Assembly (NCBI GenBank): GCA_016717855.1
Contig: JADKEV010000069.1
Coordinates: forward strand, 1-10,356
Length of the DNA stretch: 10,356 nucleotides
Direction: 5' to 3'
Source: Betaproteobacteria bacterium
GTDB lineage: Bacteria > Pseudomonadota > Gammaproteobacteria > Burkholderiales > Casimicrobiaceae
In this document: positions 1-7,213 of the stretch, piece after piece
Position numbering within the stretch: the first letter of the stretch is position 1
Layout: each line of letters begins with the position of its first letter
Translations under genes and position numbers: made by a program
Notes under the pieces: model-generated
Told to the model about the DNA's origin: nothing
Databases searched by the model: none
What the model saw: the letters and a program-made list of their open reading frames with translations, nothing else

Positions 1-857
1 CGCTGATGCGCGGCTTCGTCGACAGGATGTTTTGCGCTCGAAGGCAAGGACGAAAATATATTAAATTGTCAGCGATCCATTGTTTCCGTACGCCGATGTT
101 CCCGAAATGACCATCTGGTGGTGGCCGATGAACGACAAGGCCCGCGCCGACGCATCTCGCGACCCACTGGGCGAAGAGTTCGTCTCGATGCGCGGCAGAA
201 GACGATCAACCGCAGTTCCTGACGCCGGCTGGCGGATGCTGGCGTGAAGGCTTAGGCGATGGACGAGCCCGCGGGACCCGTCGTGGTCGCCGACCTGCCA
301 TTGCCAACGCCGGTGGGCGCGCCCGCAAATAACACACGATCCTCGCGCAGTCGCGATGGACGCGCAAAGCGCCGCGATCAGCCCGATCAGGACCCGATCG
401 CGGTGCGGCTCTGTTTCGATGCCGGGGTCGGCGCCCGCTTTCCGCTGCGCATCGGCGGCAAGATCGGCCGCGTCCGGCAAGCCGGATGATGCGATGGTGG
501 AGGTGACCGCGGTCGCCACCGATTGCTGGCAGACCTTCACCAGGCCAGTGTCGCTGGTAACTGCGCCGCCGTGAAGCTCCGGCGTCGAAGTGGTATTGAT
601 CACCAAGCGCACCCAGGCCCTGGGCCTCGAGTTATTCTCCAACGTGGGCATCGATCCGCTGGCGCGGAAAATCCTGGTCGTGAAGTCGACCAATCACTTC
701 ATGGGCAAGTTCGGGCCGATCGCCAGGCGGGTCATCTACATTGAGTCCGACGGACCGCTGGCGCGCGACTATCGCAAGATCGGTGTACACGAAGGTGAAG
801 CGGCCGATCTGGCCAGCTGGACCCTGAAATACGCAAAGTTGACTTCCGATCTTCTGA
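1..857 (+). pseudogene. MlrC-like M81 family metallopeptidase, C-terminal part, frameshifted, cut by window start
   Basis: M81 (MlrC) proteins are Zn-dependent hydrolases first known from microcystin degradation; many soil beta-proteobacterial members have unknown amide or peptide substrates. Visible here is the C-terminal half: FVDRMF (pos. 10-40), FPYADVPEM (about 88-119), GPVVVAD (about 274-297), DPIAVRLCFDAGVGARFPLR (about 391-450), MVEVTAVATDCWQTFT (about 494-541), a KRTQALGLELFSNVGIDPLA stretch (604-663), KSTNHFMGKFGPIARRVIY (about 682-741) and a YTKVKRPIWP tail (785-815) followed by LDPEIRKVDF (817-846). These lie in different frames, with in-frame stops near 244, 255 and 572, so at least seven indels are needed to join them. 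The N-terminal metal-binding domain is outside the window. The stop is inferred near 855-857. The amidase follows directly in the same direction, suggesting a shared transcript. Family call firm; pseudogene versus sequence error unresolved. Confidence 0.8.
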
Positions 858-865
858 TACGGACA

Positions 866-2359
866 TTGGAGCGCAACACCAGGCCAACCCCCTCGCTGGT
901 CGCATTGCCCGCAACCGAACCGGCTGCGGCATGATCTGGCATCAAGGGCGATATCTCGCCGGTCGAATTGCTGGATGCCGGTATCGCCCGAATCGAGGCG
1001 CTCGATCCGGCGGTCAACGCGATCGCGGCATGCGCCTTCGAGCGTGCCGCCGAAGCGAAGGCGGCCGAGGCCGCCAGCCCGGGGCGACGCTGGGCCGCCT
1101 GCACGGCCCTGCCGATCGGCATCGGAAGGATCTGCAGGACACCGCGCGGGCCTGCTGACCACGCACGGCTCGCCGCTCTACAAGGACAATGTTCCCGCGG
1201 CGGACTCCGCACAGGTGGCGCTGGTGCGGGCGGCGGCGCAATCGTCACGGCGAAGACCAATGTCCGGAGTTCGGCGTCGGTGCCAATTCGCGCAACCCGG
1301 TGTGGGGCGCCAACGGCAATCCGTTTAATCCGGCGTTGATTGCCGGCGGGTCTATCGGGCGGATCTGGCAGCGGCACTGGCCGCGACATGCTGCCGTTCT
1401 GCACTGGGTCGGACACGGGAGGTGCGCTGCAGCCCGCCGGCGGCGATCTGCGGCCTTTTGGGTTCCGGCCGTCTCCCGGGCTGGTGCCGATGGATGGCCG
1501 TCCCGCTCCGGCTGGACGCCGATCTCGGTGCTGTTCGATGGCGACCGGTGGCGGACACCCGGTTGTCGTTTGCGGCCCAGTTGGGCGGGGACAATGGCGA
1601 GCCGCTTCGCACGCGCTCGATCCCCAGGCGGCCCGCATGCGCGGCTTTCGGATCGGGGCCGCCCGAGGTTGCGTGGACCACCGACTTCGGCCAGTGTCCG
1701 GTCGGCGCGAGATACGCGGCGTGATGCGCCGGCGGATGGCGGCGATGCGGCACCTGTTCCGCGCCGCCGACGAGATCGCGTTCGACGCGGGCGAGGCCGA
1801 TCGCTGCTTCGATGTGATCCGGGCGCTGAATTCCCTGGAACGCCACAAGCACGCGTACGACCACGACCGGGCGCGGCTTGGACCCAACATCATTGCCAAC
1901 TACGGGCGGGCAGCGCGATGTCGCTTGCCGATGGCGCGTGGCGCACGCCGAGCAGACGCGGATCTTCCGGCGCTTTCAGCAGACGTTTCGCGACTACGAC
2001 GTGGTCATGGCGCCGACCGTGCCGGTCTCTCCCTTCCGTGGACGCAGTTGTACCTGGCCGAACTGGAAGGTCAGCCGCTGAAGAACTACTACCACTGGCT
2101 GGCCCTGGCCTACGTCGTCACGCTGGCGACCAATCCGGCCATCGTGTTGCCCTGCGGGGTCGACGGCCACGCGGATGCCTTCGGCCTGCAGGTGGTCGGC
2201 CGCTTCGGCCGGGGACATCGAACTGCTGGACATTGCCTGTGCGATCGCGTGGGTTTGAAGGCATTGCGGACTTGGGGCGGCCGCTTCCGGATATCGGTGG
2301 GCTGGCGGAGCCAGCCGGAGCTGAAGTCGATCGTGACGGACCCGCCGTCCAGGCGTTGA
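866..2359 (+). pseudogene. Amidase-signature family enzyme (GatA/AtzF-like amidase), heavily frameshifted
   Basis: Amidase-signature enzymes hydrolyse C-N amide bonds with a Lys/cis-Ser/Ser triad, normally in the cytoplasm. Segments in order: GDISPVELLDAGIARIEALD (from about 945), TLGRLHG (about 1088), KDLQDT with the expected catalytic Lys codon at 1126-1128, LTTHGSPLYKDNVPAADSAQ (about 1155-1214), AIVTAKTNV, then FGVGANSRNPVWGANGNPFN (about 1270-1329), the glycine/serine-rich cis-Ser loop (about 1345-1375), TGSDTGG (about 1403-1423), AAICGLLG, SPGLVPMDGRP, VVMAPTVPVSP (about 2003-2035), YLAELEGQPLKNYYHWLALA (2048-2107) and ELKSIVTDPPSRR then TGA at 2357-2359. About 500 residues, normal for the family. 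More than ten frame changes are required. The nucleophile serine expected after TGSDTGG reads as Ala (1424-1426). The start is uncertain; TTG at 866 is in frame with the first segment. It probably shares a transcript with the MlrC-like gene just upstream. Confidence 0.82.
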
Positions 2360-2363
2360 TCCG

Positions 2364-3581
2364 TCAGGCCAGTATCGCCCGCACCTGTTCGGCAATCGCG
2401 CGCTGTCGCCGGGTTTGAGGCGACGGGACTGAACACAGCACCTTGCCCCCGTGGGTGCGCGAGGGGTTCGCGTGCACGGACGGCTCGCCGTCCTGCAGAC
2501 GCCGGACAAGTCAAGAGCGGTCATGCCGGCCGCGACTTCGTCCAGCGCCAGGTGAACCAGTGGAACCGAAGCGCCGCGCCGATCATCGGACCAGGCTTGC
2601 GCTCGCGTTGCGAATGCCGGCAAGCCCGGCCAGCAGAGCTTCCATCTGCTCGTCCCACCGGGCGATGCGGGCCGCGTCGGTTTCCGCGGTGAAGCACTCA
2701 AGCGCCACCAGCAAGCCGACAGTAATCGCCCCTGCCGACCTTGGCACGGCCGGCCAATCCCGGCGTTGCGGCAAGCCGGGGAGGCGCGACTTGTCGAAGC
2801 GCGCCGGCGGCGGTTCGATAGTTCCCAGTAATGTCCTGGTCCAGGTGCTGCAGCGCCGCGGCCATGACGGATCCCTCTGCCTGCACAGGATCCCCGATGC
2901 CTGCGGTCCCCCCGATCGCCTTGCCGCCGGAGAAACAGACCAGATCCGCGCCCTCGGCGATGAACTGGCGCAAGTTCGCGGCCGGCGGCAACTGCGCCGC
3001 CGCGTCCACCAGCACCGGCACGCCTTGCGCATGGGCGGCGGCAACCACGTCGGCCAGCGCCGGCCCGCGCGTCCGTGCCGGCGACGTAGAGCACGGCTGC
3101 GGTATTTCAGTGATCTCGGCGGCGATTTCCCAGGCTTCGGTGTCGCGCACGCCGGCGCCCGAGTACCGGTCGGAGATGCCGGCCTCGACCAGCGACACCC
3201 CTGCCGCGCGAACCGCGTGATCATAGAAATTGCGATGACTGCGCGCGACGACGACCTCGTTTTTCATGCCGCGCGTATCGGGCAGGCGGTTCATGCGCGA
3301 GGGATCCAGGCCGGTCACACAAGCCGCGGTTCCGAGCAACAGGGCAGCGGGAGCGCCCGCAGTAACATAGCCGGCTTCGGCCCCGGTGTATCCGGCGATA
3401 GTTGGAGGCGCGGGGCTTCGAGCGTGGCCATGTCCACGGTCCACTGCGTAGCCTCGCGCATCGCATCGGCGACTTCCGCGCGCATGATGCCGCCCGAGAG
3501 CCGGGTTGCGGGCGTGTGCGCATTGATGACCGTCGGTACCCCGAGCCGGTCGTAGATGCTGAGAATGGTAGACGTGGTCAT
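2364..3581 (-). pseudogene. SelA-like (DgaE-type) PLP-dependent enzyme, aminotransferase class V fold, frameshifted
   Basis: Members of this group resemble selenocysteine synthase and D-glucosaminate-6-phosphate ammonia-lyase; many act as PLP lyases on hydroxy or amino acids, but the substrate here is unknown. Start ATG at 3579-3581 gives MTTSTILSIYDRLGVPTVIN, then ATRLSGGIMRAEVADAMREA, GYTGAEAGYVTAGAPAALLL, ACVTGLDPSRMNRLPDTRGM, FYDHAVRAAGVSLVEAGISD, GVPVLVDAAAQLPPAANLRQ and the PLP-lysine motif FSGGKAIGG with the Lys codon at 2920-2922. The C-terminus LKPGDSAR..IAEQVRAILA ends at TGA 2364-2366. Repaired length is about 405 residues, as expected. There are about five or six shifts; one lies at the C-run near 2908-2913, just after the catalytic motif, where the frame changes from GGTAGIG to GGPQASGILC. 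It converges on the amidase with a 4-base gap. Family call firm, exact reaction not. Confidence 0.8.
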
Positions 3582-3764
3582 GAGTTGTGCGGATGATATC
3601 GCGAAAGCCTGCTGCGGGAACCAGGCGGGCACATCGGAATCAAGTGTGCGCCGCGCGCTGAAGATGAAGGTCTGGAGCTCGTCGGCGTTAAGGTGGCGAC
3701 GGCGATTGCTCGTATTGACTTGAGGCCTGCTCCGGGCGGGCCGCGAACAAGGAGGAGAACGCCT
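3582..3764. promoter_or_regulatory. Divergent intergenic region between SelA-like gene and VOC gene
   Basis: These 183 bases separate two divergent genes and should carry both promoters. GGAGGAG at 3751-3757 is a strong ribosome binding site 7 bases before the GTG that opens the VOC gene. I could not pick convincing -35/-10 pairs. On the minus strand, the SelA-like frame stays open upstream of its ATG and reads LNADELQTF about 20-35 codons out, faintly like the first residues of a LysR regulator, but too short to call. Confidence 0.4.
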
Positions 3765-4158
3765 GTGATCGACCACCTGGACCACCTGGTACTCACGACG
3801 GCCCACGAGGCCGCGTGCATCCGCTTCTACACCGAAGTGCTGGGCATGCAGCTCGAGTCGTTCACCGGCGGCACGCCGCCGGTCGAGCGCAAGGCGTTCC
3901 GGTTCGGCAACCAGAAGATCAACCTGCACGTCAAAGGACGCGAGTTCGGAGCCGAAGGCGCATACCCCGGTGCCGGGCGCGCTGGACCTCTGCTTCATCG
4001 CCGCGATCCGCTGGATGCGGTCGTCGCCCGGCTCGGCGACTGGAACGCCGATCATCGAAGGGGCCGTCATGCGCACGGGCGCGACCTCGAAAATCCGGTC
4101 GGTCTACGTGCGCGACCCGGATCTGAATCTGATCGAGATTTCCGAGCGGGCGGGTTAG
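3765..4158 (+). pseudogene. VOC family protein (glyoxalase/dioxygenase fold, 'VOC virulence protein' type), frameshifted
   Basis: VOC proteins are small metalloenzymes (glyoxalases, extradiol dioxygenases, resistance proteins). The GTG start at 3765 follows a GGAGGAG site and gives (M)IDHLDHLVLTT, typical of the subgroup annotated as VOC family virulence protein. Likely metal ligands are His7 in the first strand, His55 in INLHVKG and the Glu in LNLIEISE near the C-terminus. The frame is clean to about 3947; an extra G at 3948-3949 shifts it. It then reads PGALDLCFIAA, shifts again near 4010 (LDAVVARLGDWN) and near 4052 to give RSVYVRDPDLNLIEISERAG, ending at TAG 4156-4158. Repaired length about 131 residues, normal. 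Reaction not predictable from sequence. The higBA pair follows on the same strand after 172 bases. Confidence 0.8.
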
Positions 4159-4300
4159 GCGCGCATCCAATGCTCGCGGGCTGCTTGGGATGTACATTCG
4201 ATCCGACCTGATCGAGCGGGGCACCATGCTTTCAAAATGTCGGCGAAACTGCCGGTCCGGCACGGCAAGCACAGGGGAGTGTGTAACGCCTTGCATCACG

Positions 4301-4312
4301 GTATACTGATAC
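4301..4312. promoter_or_regulatory. Candidate higBA operator/-10 region (GTAT-N4-ATAC)
   Basis: GTATACTGATAC is an inverted repeat with 4-base arms and 4-base spacer, 18 bases before the higB start. It overlaps TATACT (4302-4307), a plausible -10 element, though I see no good -35 at the right distance. HigA antitoxins usually repress their own operon by binding AT-rich palindromes over the promoter, so position and shape fit. The match to this HigA is inferred. Confidence 0.45.
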
Positions 4313-4330
4313 GAATTACAATGGCGCGTG

Positions 4331-4609
4331 ATGATCAGGAATTTTCGACACAAAGGCATGGAGCGATCTTTTCGCCATGATGACTCGCGCGGGATCAACC
4401 CAAGACAGGCGCCGCGCATTCGACGCATGCTGGACCTGATCGATCAGACGACCGACGTGGCACAGCTTGATGTTCCCGGAATGCACTTGCATCCTCTCAA
4501 AGGCGAACGGAAAGGAGAGTGGGCAATGACCGTGTCGGGTAACTGGCGCATCACGTTCCGCTTTGTCGGTGAGGATGCGACCGATCTGAATCTGGAGGAC
4601 TATCACTGA
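4331..4609 (+). CDS. higB: HigB toxin, RelE/HigB-type mRNA interferase
   Basis: HigB toxins cleave mRNA on the ribosome and are neutralised by HigA encoded directly downstream. The 92-residue protein starts MIRNFRHKGMERSF and shows the family hallmarks LHPLKGERKGEWAMTVSGNW, RITFRF and a C-terminal DYH, the motif that carries catalytic residues in studied HigB proteins. ATG at 4331 is preferred over the in-frame GTG at 4328 because family members begin MIR.F.HKG. No strong Shine-Dalgarno is seen. The stop TGA (4607-4609) overlaps the higA ATG by one base, so the two are translationally coupled, in the toxin-first order typical of higBA. It is one of the few genes left of 6900 with no frameshift. 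Confidence 0.93.
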   Translation: MIRNFRHKGMERSFRHDDSRGINPRQAPRIRRMLDLIDQTTDVAQLDVPGMHLHPLKGERKGEWAMTVSGNWRITFRFVGEDATDLNLEDYH

Positions 4610-4913
4610 TGGCAAAGTCTTTGAGAATCCGAATCGCCAAGTCCCACGCACCCAGGTGAAATCCTGCGTGAGGACGTGTTGCCGGCACTGAAGCTGACGC
4701 AAAAGACCTTGCTGATCGGCGGGGGTTTCCCGGCTGACGGTATCGGACATCCTGCACGAAAAGCGCGGCGTGTCGCCAGACATGGCGATTCGCCTGGGAA
4801 AGCTGCTCGGCAATGGTCCTGATATCTGGCTGCGAATGCAGCAAGCGCTTGACGTGTGGACGCTGGAACAGCAAGGTGGATATGAACAGATCGAGCGGCT
4901 TGAAGCCGCATGA
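4609..4913 (+). pseudogene. higA: HigA antitoxin, XRE-family DNA-binding protein, frameshifted
   Basis: HigA binds and blocks HigB and represses the operon through an HTH domain. ATG at 4609 opens MAKSLRIR but that frame stops at about 4657. The antitoxin core THPGEILREDVLPALKLTQK (4646-4705) is one frame over. LTVSDILHEKRGVSPDMAIR onward (4734-4793) is in a third frame and runs cleanly through KLLGNGPDIWLRMQQALDVW to TGA at 4911-4913. Against the usual HigA sequence, the shift between the last two segments is explained by two single-base losses: TTT to TT near 4708-4710 and CTG to CG near 4719-4721. Repaired length is about 100 residues, as expected. As given, no full antitoxin would be made although the toxin is intact, which would be lethal in a living cell if higB is expressed; this favours sequence error. 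Confidence 0.85.
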
Positions 4914-4940
4914 CGTTTGAACTGCCGGCCCAGAATAAAG

Positions 4941-5586
4941 CTAAAACGTACACCCTTCGCCCGCAGCGCTTCGTCGACCCAGCGCCGGTCGGCCTTGCCT
5001 TTGGCGATGCTCTTCAGGATCGCCGCTTCTTTCCTTCGCCTCGGCTGCGCAAGCTTCAGCACGGTGGGCGCATCGGCGAGGGCAATCGCTGACGAGGCCG
5101 TCGGCATCGCCGACCACGATATCGCCGGGACCACCACCATGCCGCCGACCGATATCGGCACGTTGATCTCGCCGGGTCCGTTCTTGTACGGCCCGCGGTG
5201 CGTCACGCCGCGCGCGTAGACCGGAAAGCGCGTGGCCCCGAGCTCGGCCGAGTCGCGGATCGCGCCGTCGATCACCATGCCGGCCAGGCCGCGGCTGGCC
5301 GCCAGGCTGCTCATGATGTCGCCGATGATCGCGATGGTGATCTCCCCCGCCGGCGCCGACGAGTCGCGACATCGCCCGGGAGCGCGATGTCGATCGCCTT
5401 GTGCACCATCAGGTTGTCGCCCGGGGCACCCGCACGGTAAGCGCCTGGCCGAGCATCTGCCCGCCCCTGGCCATCTTGTGCATCGGGCGCAGGCCCGATG
5501 CCGCTGGAACGCGGTTCATGCTGTCCGACAGATGCGCAACCACCACGCCGCGGAACTGCCTGAGCAGATGCGGGCACTTTGCTCAT
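4941..5586 (-). pseudogene. RraA-family protein (4-hydroxy-4-methyl-2-oxoglutarate aldolase / oxaloacetate decarboxylase-like), frameshifted
   Basis: Catabolic members of the RraA fold are divalent-metal aldolases and decarboxylases that split 4-hydroxy-2-oxo acids into pyruvate-type products; E. coli RraA itself inhibits RNase E. ATG at 5584-5586 gives MSKVPA, then after shifts LLRQFRGVVVAHLSDSMNRV, RPMHKMARGGQMLGQALTVR, GDNLMVHKAIDIALPGDV, GGEITIAIIGDIMSSLAASR, MVIDGAIRDSAELGATRFPV (the GAIRD core holds the conserved Arg-Asp), THRGPYKNGPGEINVPISVG, GDIVVGDADGLV, KEAAILKSIAKGKADRRWVD and finally GCTF with TAG at 4941-4943. Repaired length is about 215 residues, normal. About seven shifts. 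It lies just downstream of the cupin on the same strand and ends 27 bases from higA, convergent. The context supports a catabolic role rather than RNase E control. Confidence 0.82.
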
Positions 5587-5617
5587 GCGCGGGCAGGATG
5601 CGGAAAGCTCGTGTTCG

Positions 5618-6055
5618 TCATTGGATGCTCGATCGATTGTTGGCGGTTCGTCCTGCGGACGAGGCCAGCTGCGCGCCCACTTCTCGATCCTGGCGGCCCG
5701 AAACCGCTGCCGGCTCTGCTCCGTACTCGGCACGGCGGGCTGAAGACATCCAGCACCGGGCGCCGGAGGACCGCCCCAATCCGTGCATCACGCCGCCCGG
5801 CGTGTGCCAGAAGTCGCCCACCGCGCACTCGATCTCTGCTCCGCCCTGTATCCGCGCGCAGGTTCTTCGGAGCATGACGCCCCACTGCTCTTCGGGGTGG
5901 CTGTGGACCGTCCCGGTCGCGCCGGCATCGATCCGGACGACCGAGAGCATCGCGTGCTCGCCAGGGAAGACGCGCGTTGCGATGCCCTCGGCGAGCACCC
6001 GCGGGATGCCGCGCGAGTCACCGTCCAGCTGAAACACCCATGACGCCTTGCTCAT
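5618..6055 (-). pseudogene. Small cupin-domain protein, with internal frame disturbance and a C-terminal extension
   Basis: Single-domain cupins bind a metal and often act as small dioxygenases, isomerases or sensors next to catabolic genes; role here unknown. ATG at 6053-6055 is preceded by GGAGA (6061-6065, complement). It reads MSKASWVFQLDGDSRGIPRV, RVFPGEHAMLSVVRIDAGAT, HSHPEEQWGVML (metal ligands from the HxH and following Glu) and ECAVGDFWHTPGGVMHG. The frame stays open to TGA at 5618-5620, but the conserved VLDVFSPP (about 5740-5763) and GSGFG (about 5697-5711) segments near the usual C-terminus are in another minus frame, so at least two indels are likely. No stop exists in any minus frame between about 5697 and 5620, so any version carries roughly 27-39 extra residues, unless a stop was lost. 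The GSGFG frame runs on to a TGA at 5583-5585 that overlaps the RraA-family ATG as ATGA. Confidence 0.75.
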
Positions 6056-6060
6056 CTGAT

Positions 6061-6065
6061 TCTCC
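6061..6065 (-). promoter_or_regulatory. Ribosome binding site of the cupin gene
   Basis: On the minus strand the sequence reads GGAGA, then 5 bases, then the ATG at 6053-6055. This fixes the cupin start. The open frame continues far upstream without another supported start. Confidence 0.7.
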
Positions 6066-6144
6066 AATTCCGCCTCGACAATTCCAGCCGCCGATGGACG
6101 CCCGCTGAATCCCGGGTCGTCAATGCAGCGGCGCTCTCGCCAAT

Positions 6145-6156
6145 TATCGGTCGATA
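6145..6156. promoter_or_regulatory. Palindrome TATCG-GT-CGATA in the divergent cupin/Bug promoter region
   Basis: A perfect 5-base-arm inverted repeat lies in the 174-base gap between the divergent cupin and Bug receptor genes. It is flanked by TATATT (6160-6165), a good -10 for the rightward gene, and overlaps GATAAT (complement of 6143-6148), a good -10 for the leftward gene. No strong -35 is seen for either. The arrangement suits a shared operator controlling both directions; the binding protein is not identifiable here. Confidence 0.45.
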
Positions 6157-6173
6157 GACTATATTGCCGCAAC

Positions 6174-6183
6174 ACAAGCTTGT
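6174..6183. promoter_or_regulatory. Palindrome ACAAGCTTGT upstream of the Bug receptor gene
   Basis: A perfect 10-base palindrome sits 18 bases right of the TATCG palindrome and 46 bases before the Bug ATG, flanked by GCAAC and CGTGTGC. It falls in the likely early 5' leader of the receptor mRNA. It could be a second operator half or chance; an exact 10-base palindrome is not rare. Confidence 0.3.
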
Positions 6184-6229
6184 CGTGTGCTTCAATGTCT
6201 ATCGTCATGCTACCCAAGGAGACAGAATC

Positions 6230-7213
6230 ATGATTCGAAGCCGTTGGATGTCGTTCGCCATGTGCTGCGCCGCGCTTGGCGTCCTGGCGTCCGCCCCCGT
6301 CGTCGCGCAGAGCTGGCCGACCAAGCCGGTCAAGTTCATTTCGCCATTTCCGCCGGGCGGCTCGGTCGATCCGCTCGCGCGCCTGCTGGCGGTAAAGTTG
6401 TCCGAGTCGCTGGGCCAGCCATTCGTCGTCGAGAACAAGGCCGGCGCATCGGGCTCGATCGGCACCGCATTCGTGGCCAAGGCGCCGCCGGACGGCTATA
6501 CGTTCGTATTCGTGTTCGACACGCACGCGGTCAATCCGACGCTGATTCCGAACATGCCGTTCGACACCGCGAAGGACCTGGCGCCGGTGATGCTGATCGG
6601 TACCGCGCCCGATGGCGATCGCCACCCATCCGGCCAAGCCCACAAGAACTGCCGATGTGATCAGCGCGGCGAAGGCGAAGCCGGATACGGTCAGTTACGG
6701 TTCCATCGGCAGCGGCAGCCTCGGTCAACTCACGCTGACGCTGGTGCAGCAGGCGGGCGGTTTTCAAGATCGTGCACATTCCGTACAAGGGCGGCGGGCC
6801 GATGGTCACGGACGCCCTCGGCGGCCAGGTGGAATTTGCCATCGGCTCCCGGTTGCCGTGCTCTCGCCGCACGTGAAGGGCGGCAAGTTGCGCGCCGTTG
6901 CGGTCACCGGCGACAAGCGGCTCGGAGCGCGATGCCCGATGTGCCGACACTCGCCGAGCAGGGTTTTCCGGGTTTCTCGGCGCTCGCCTGGTGGGGCGTC
7001 TTCGCGCCGGCCGGCACGCCCAAACCCATCATCGACAAGCTCAATGCCGAGCTCGCCAAGGCGATCAGCCTGCCGGACGTGAAGAAGCACCTGTCCGAGC
7101 AGCTCGGAATGGACCTGGTGGTCAGCAGCCCCGAAGCGTTGCAGACGTGGACGGTGGGCGAGATCGCGCGGTGGGGCAAGGTGATCAAGGAAAACGGGAT
7201 TCGCGCCGACTGA
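6230..7213 (+). pseudogene. Bug-family (TctC) tripartite tricarboxylate transporter substrate-binding protein, frameshifted in the middle
   Basis: Bug proteins are periplasmic receptors, hugely expanded in Bordetella and relatives, that capture small carboxylates, amides or aromatic acids for TTT transporters or for sensing. AAGGAG (6216-6221) lies 8 bases before ATG 6230. A signal peptide covers residues 1-26 (RSRW, then a hydrophobic run ending VVA-Q). Ligand-site motifs FPPGGSVDPLAR and ENKAGASGSIG are intact, then DGYTFVF. Shifts: an extra G at about 6611, an extra T in TTTT 6761-6764, extra bases near 6847-6852 and another near 6915-6928. From MPDVPTLAEQGFPGFSALAW (about 6932) the frame is clean to TGA 7211-7213. 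Repaired length about 327 residues, normal. No membrane TctA/TctB genes are visible. Its 3' end overlaps the convergent MFS gene by 29 bases. Confidence 0.88.

Noticed and set aside
61..693. Long open frame on the minus strand opposite the MlrC-like gene
   Set aside because: Composition is the antisense shadow of a GC-rich coding strand, with no recognisable motif, while the plus strand carries clear MlrC segments.
1189..2418. 409-codon open plus frame across the amidase
   Set aside because: It holds only pieces of the amidase (for example VGANSRNPVWGANGNPFN); most of it is out of register, so it is not an independent gene.
2443..3555. 370-codon open plus frame opposite the SelA-like gene
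   Set aside because: Arg/Ala/Gly-rich shadow frame; the minus strand holds the conserved PLP-enzyme motifs.
3600..3720. Minus-strand LNADELQTF stretch resembling a LysR N-terminus
   Set aside because: Only about ten residues look similar and no HTH follows; not enough for a gene remnant call.
4159..4300. Possible terminator or small RNA between VOC and higB
   Set aside because: I found no stem followed by a T-run, and nothing beyond the palindrome at 4301-4312.
1..6925. Programmed ribosomal frameshifting or a recoding system to explain the many frame changes
   Set aside because: The shifts occur in unrelated genes, in both directions and without slippery-site or stimulator patterns; indel errors or decay explain them more simply.
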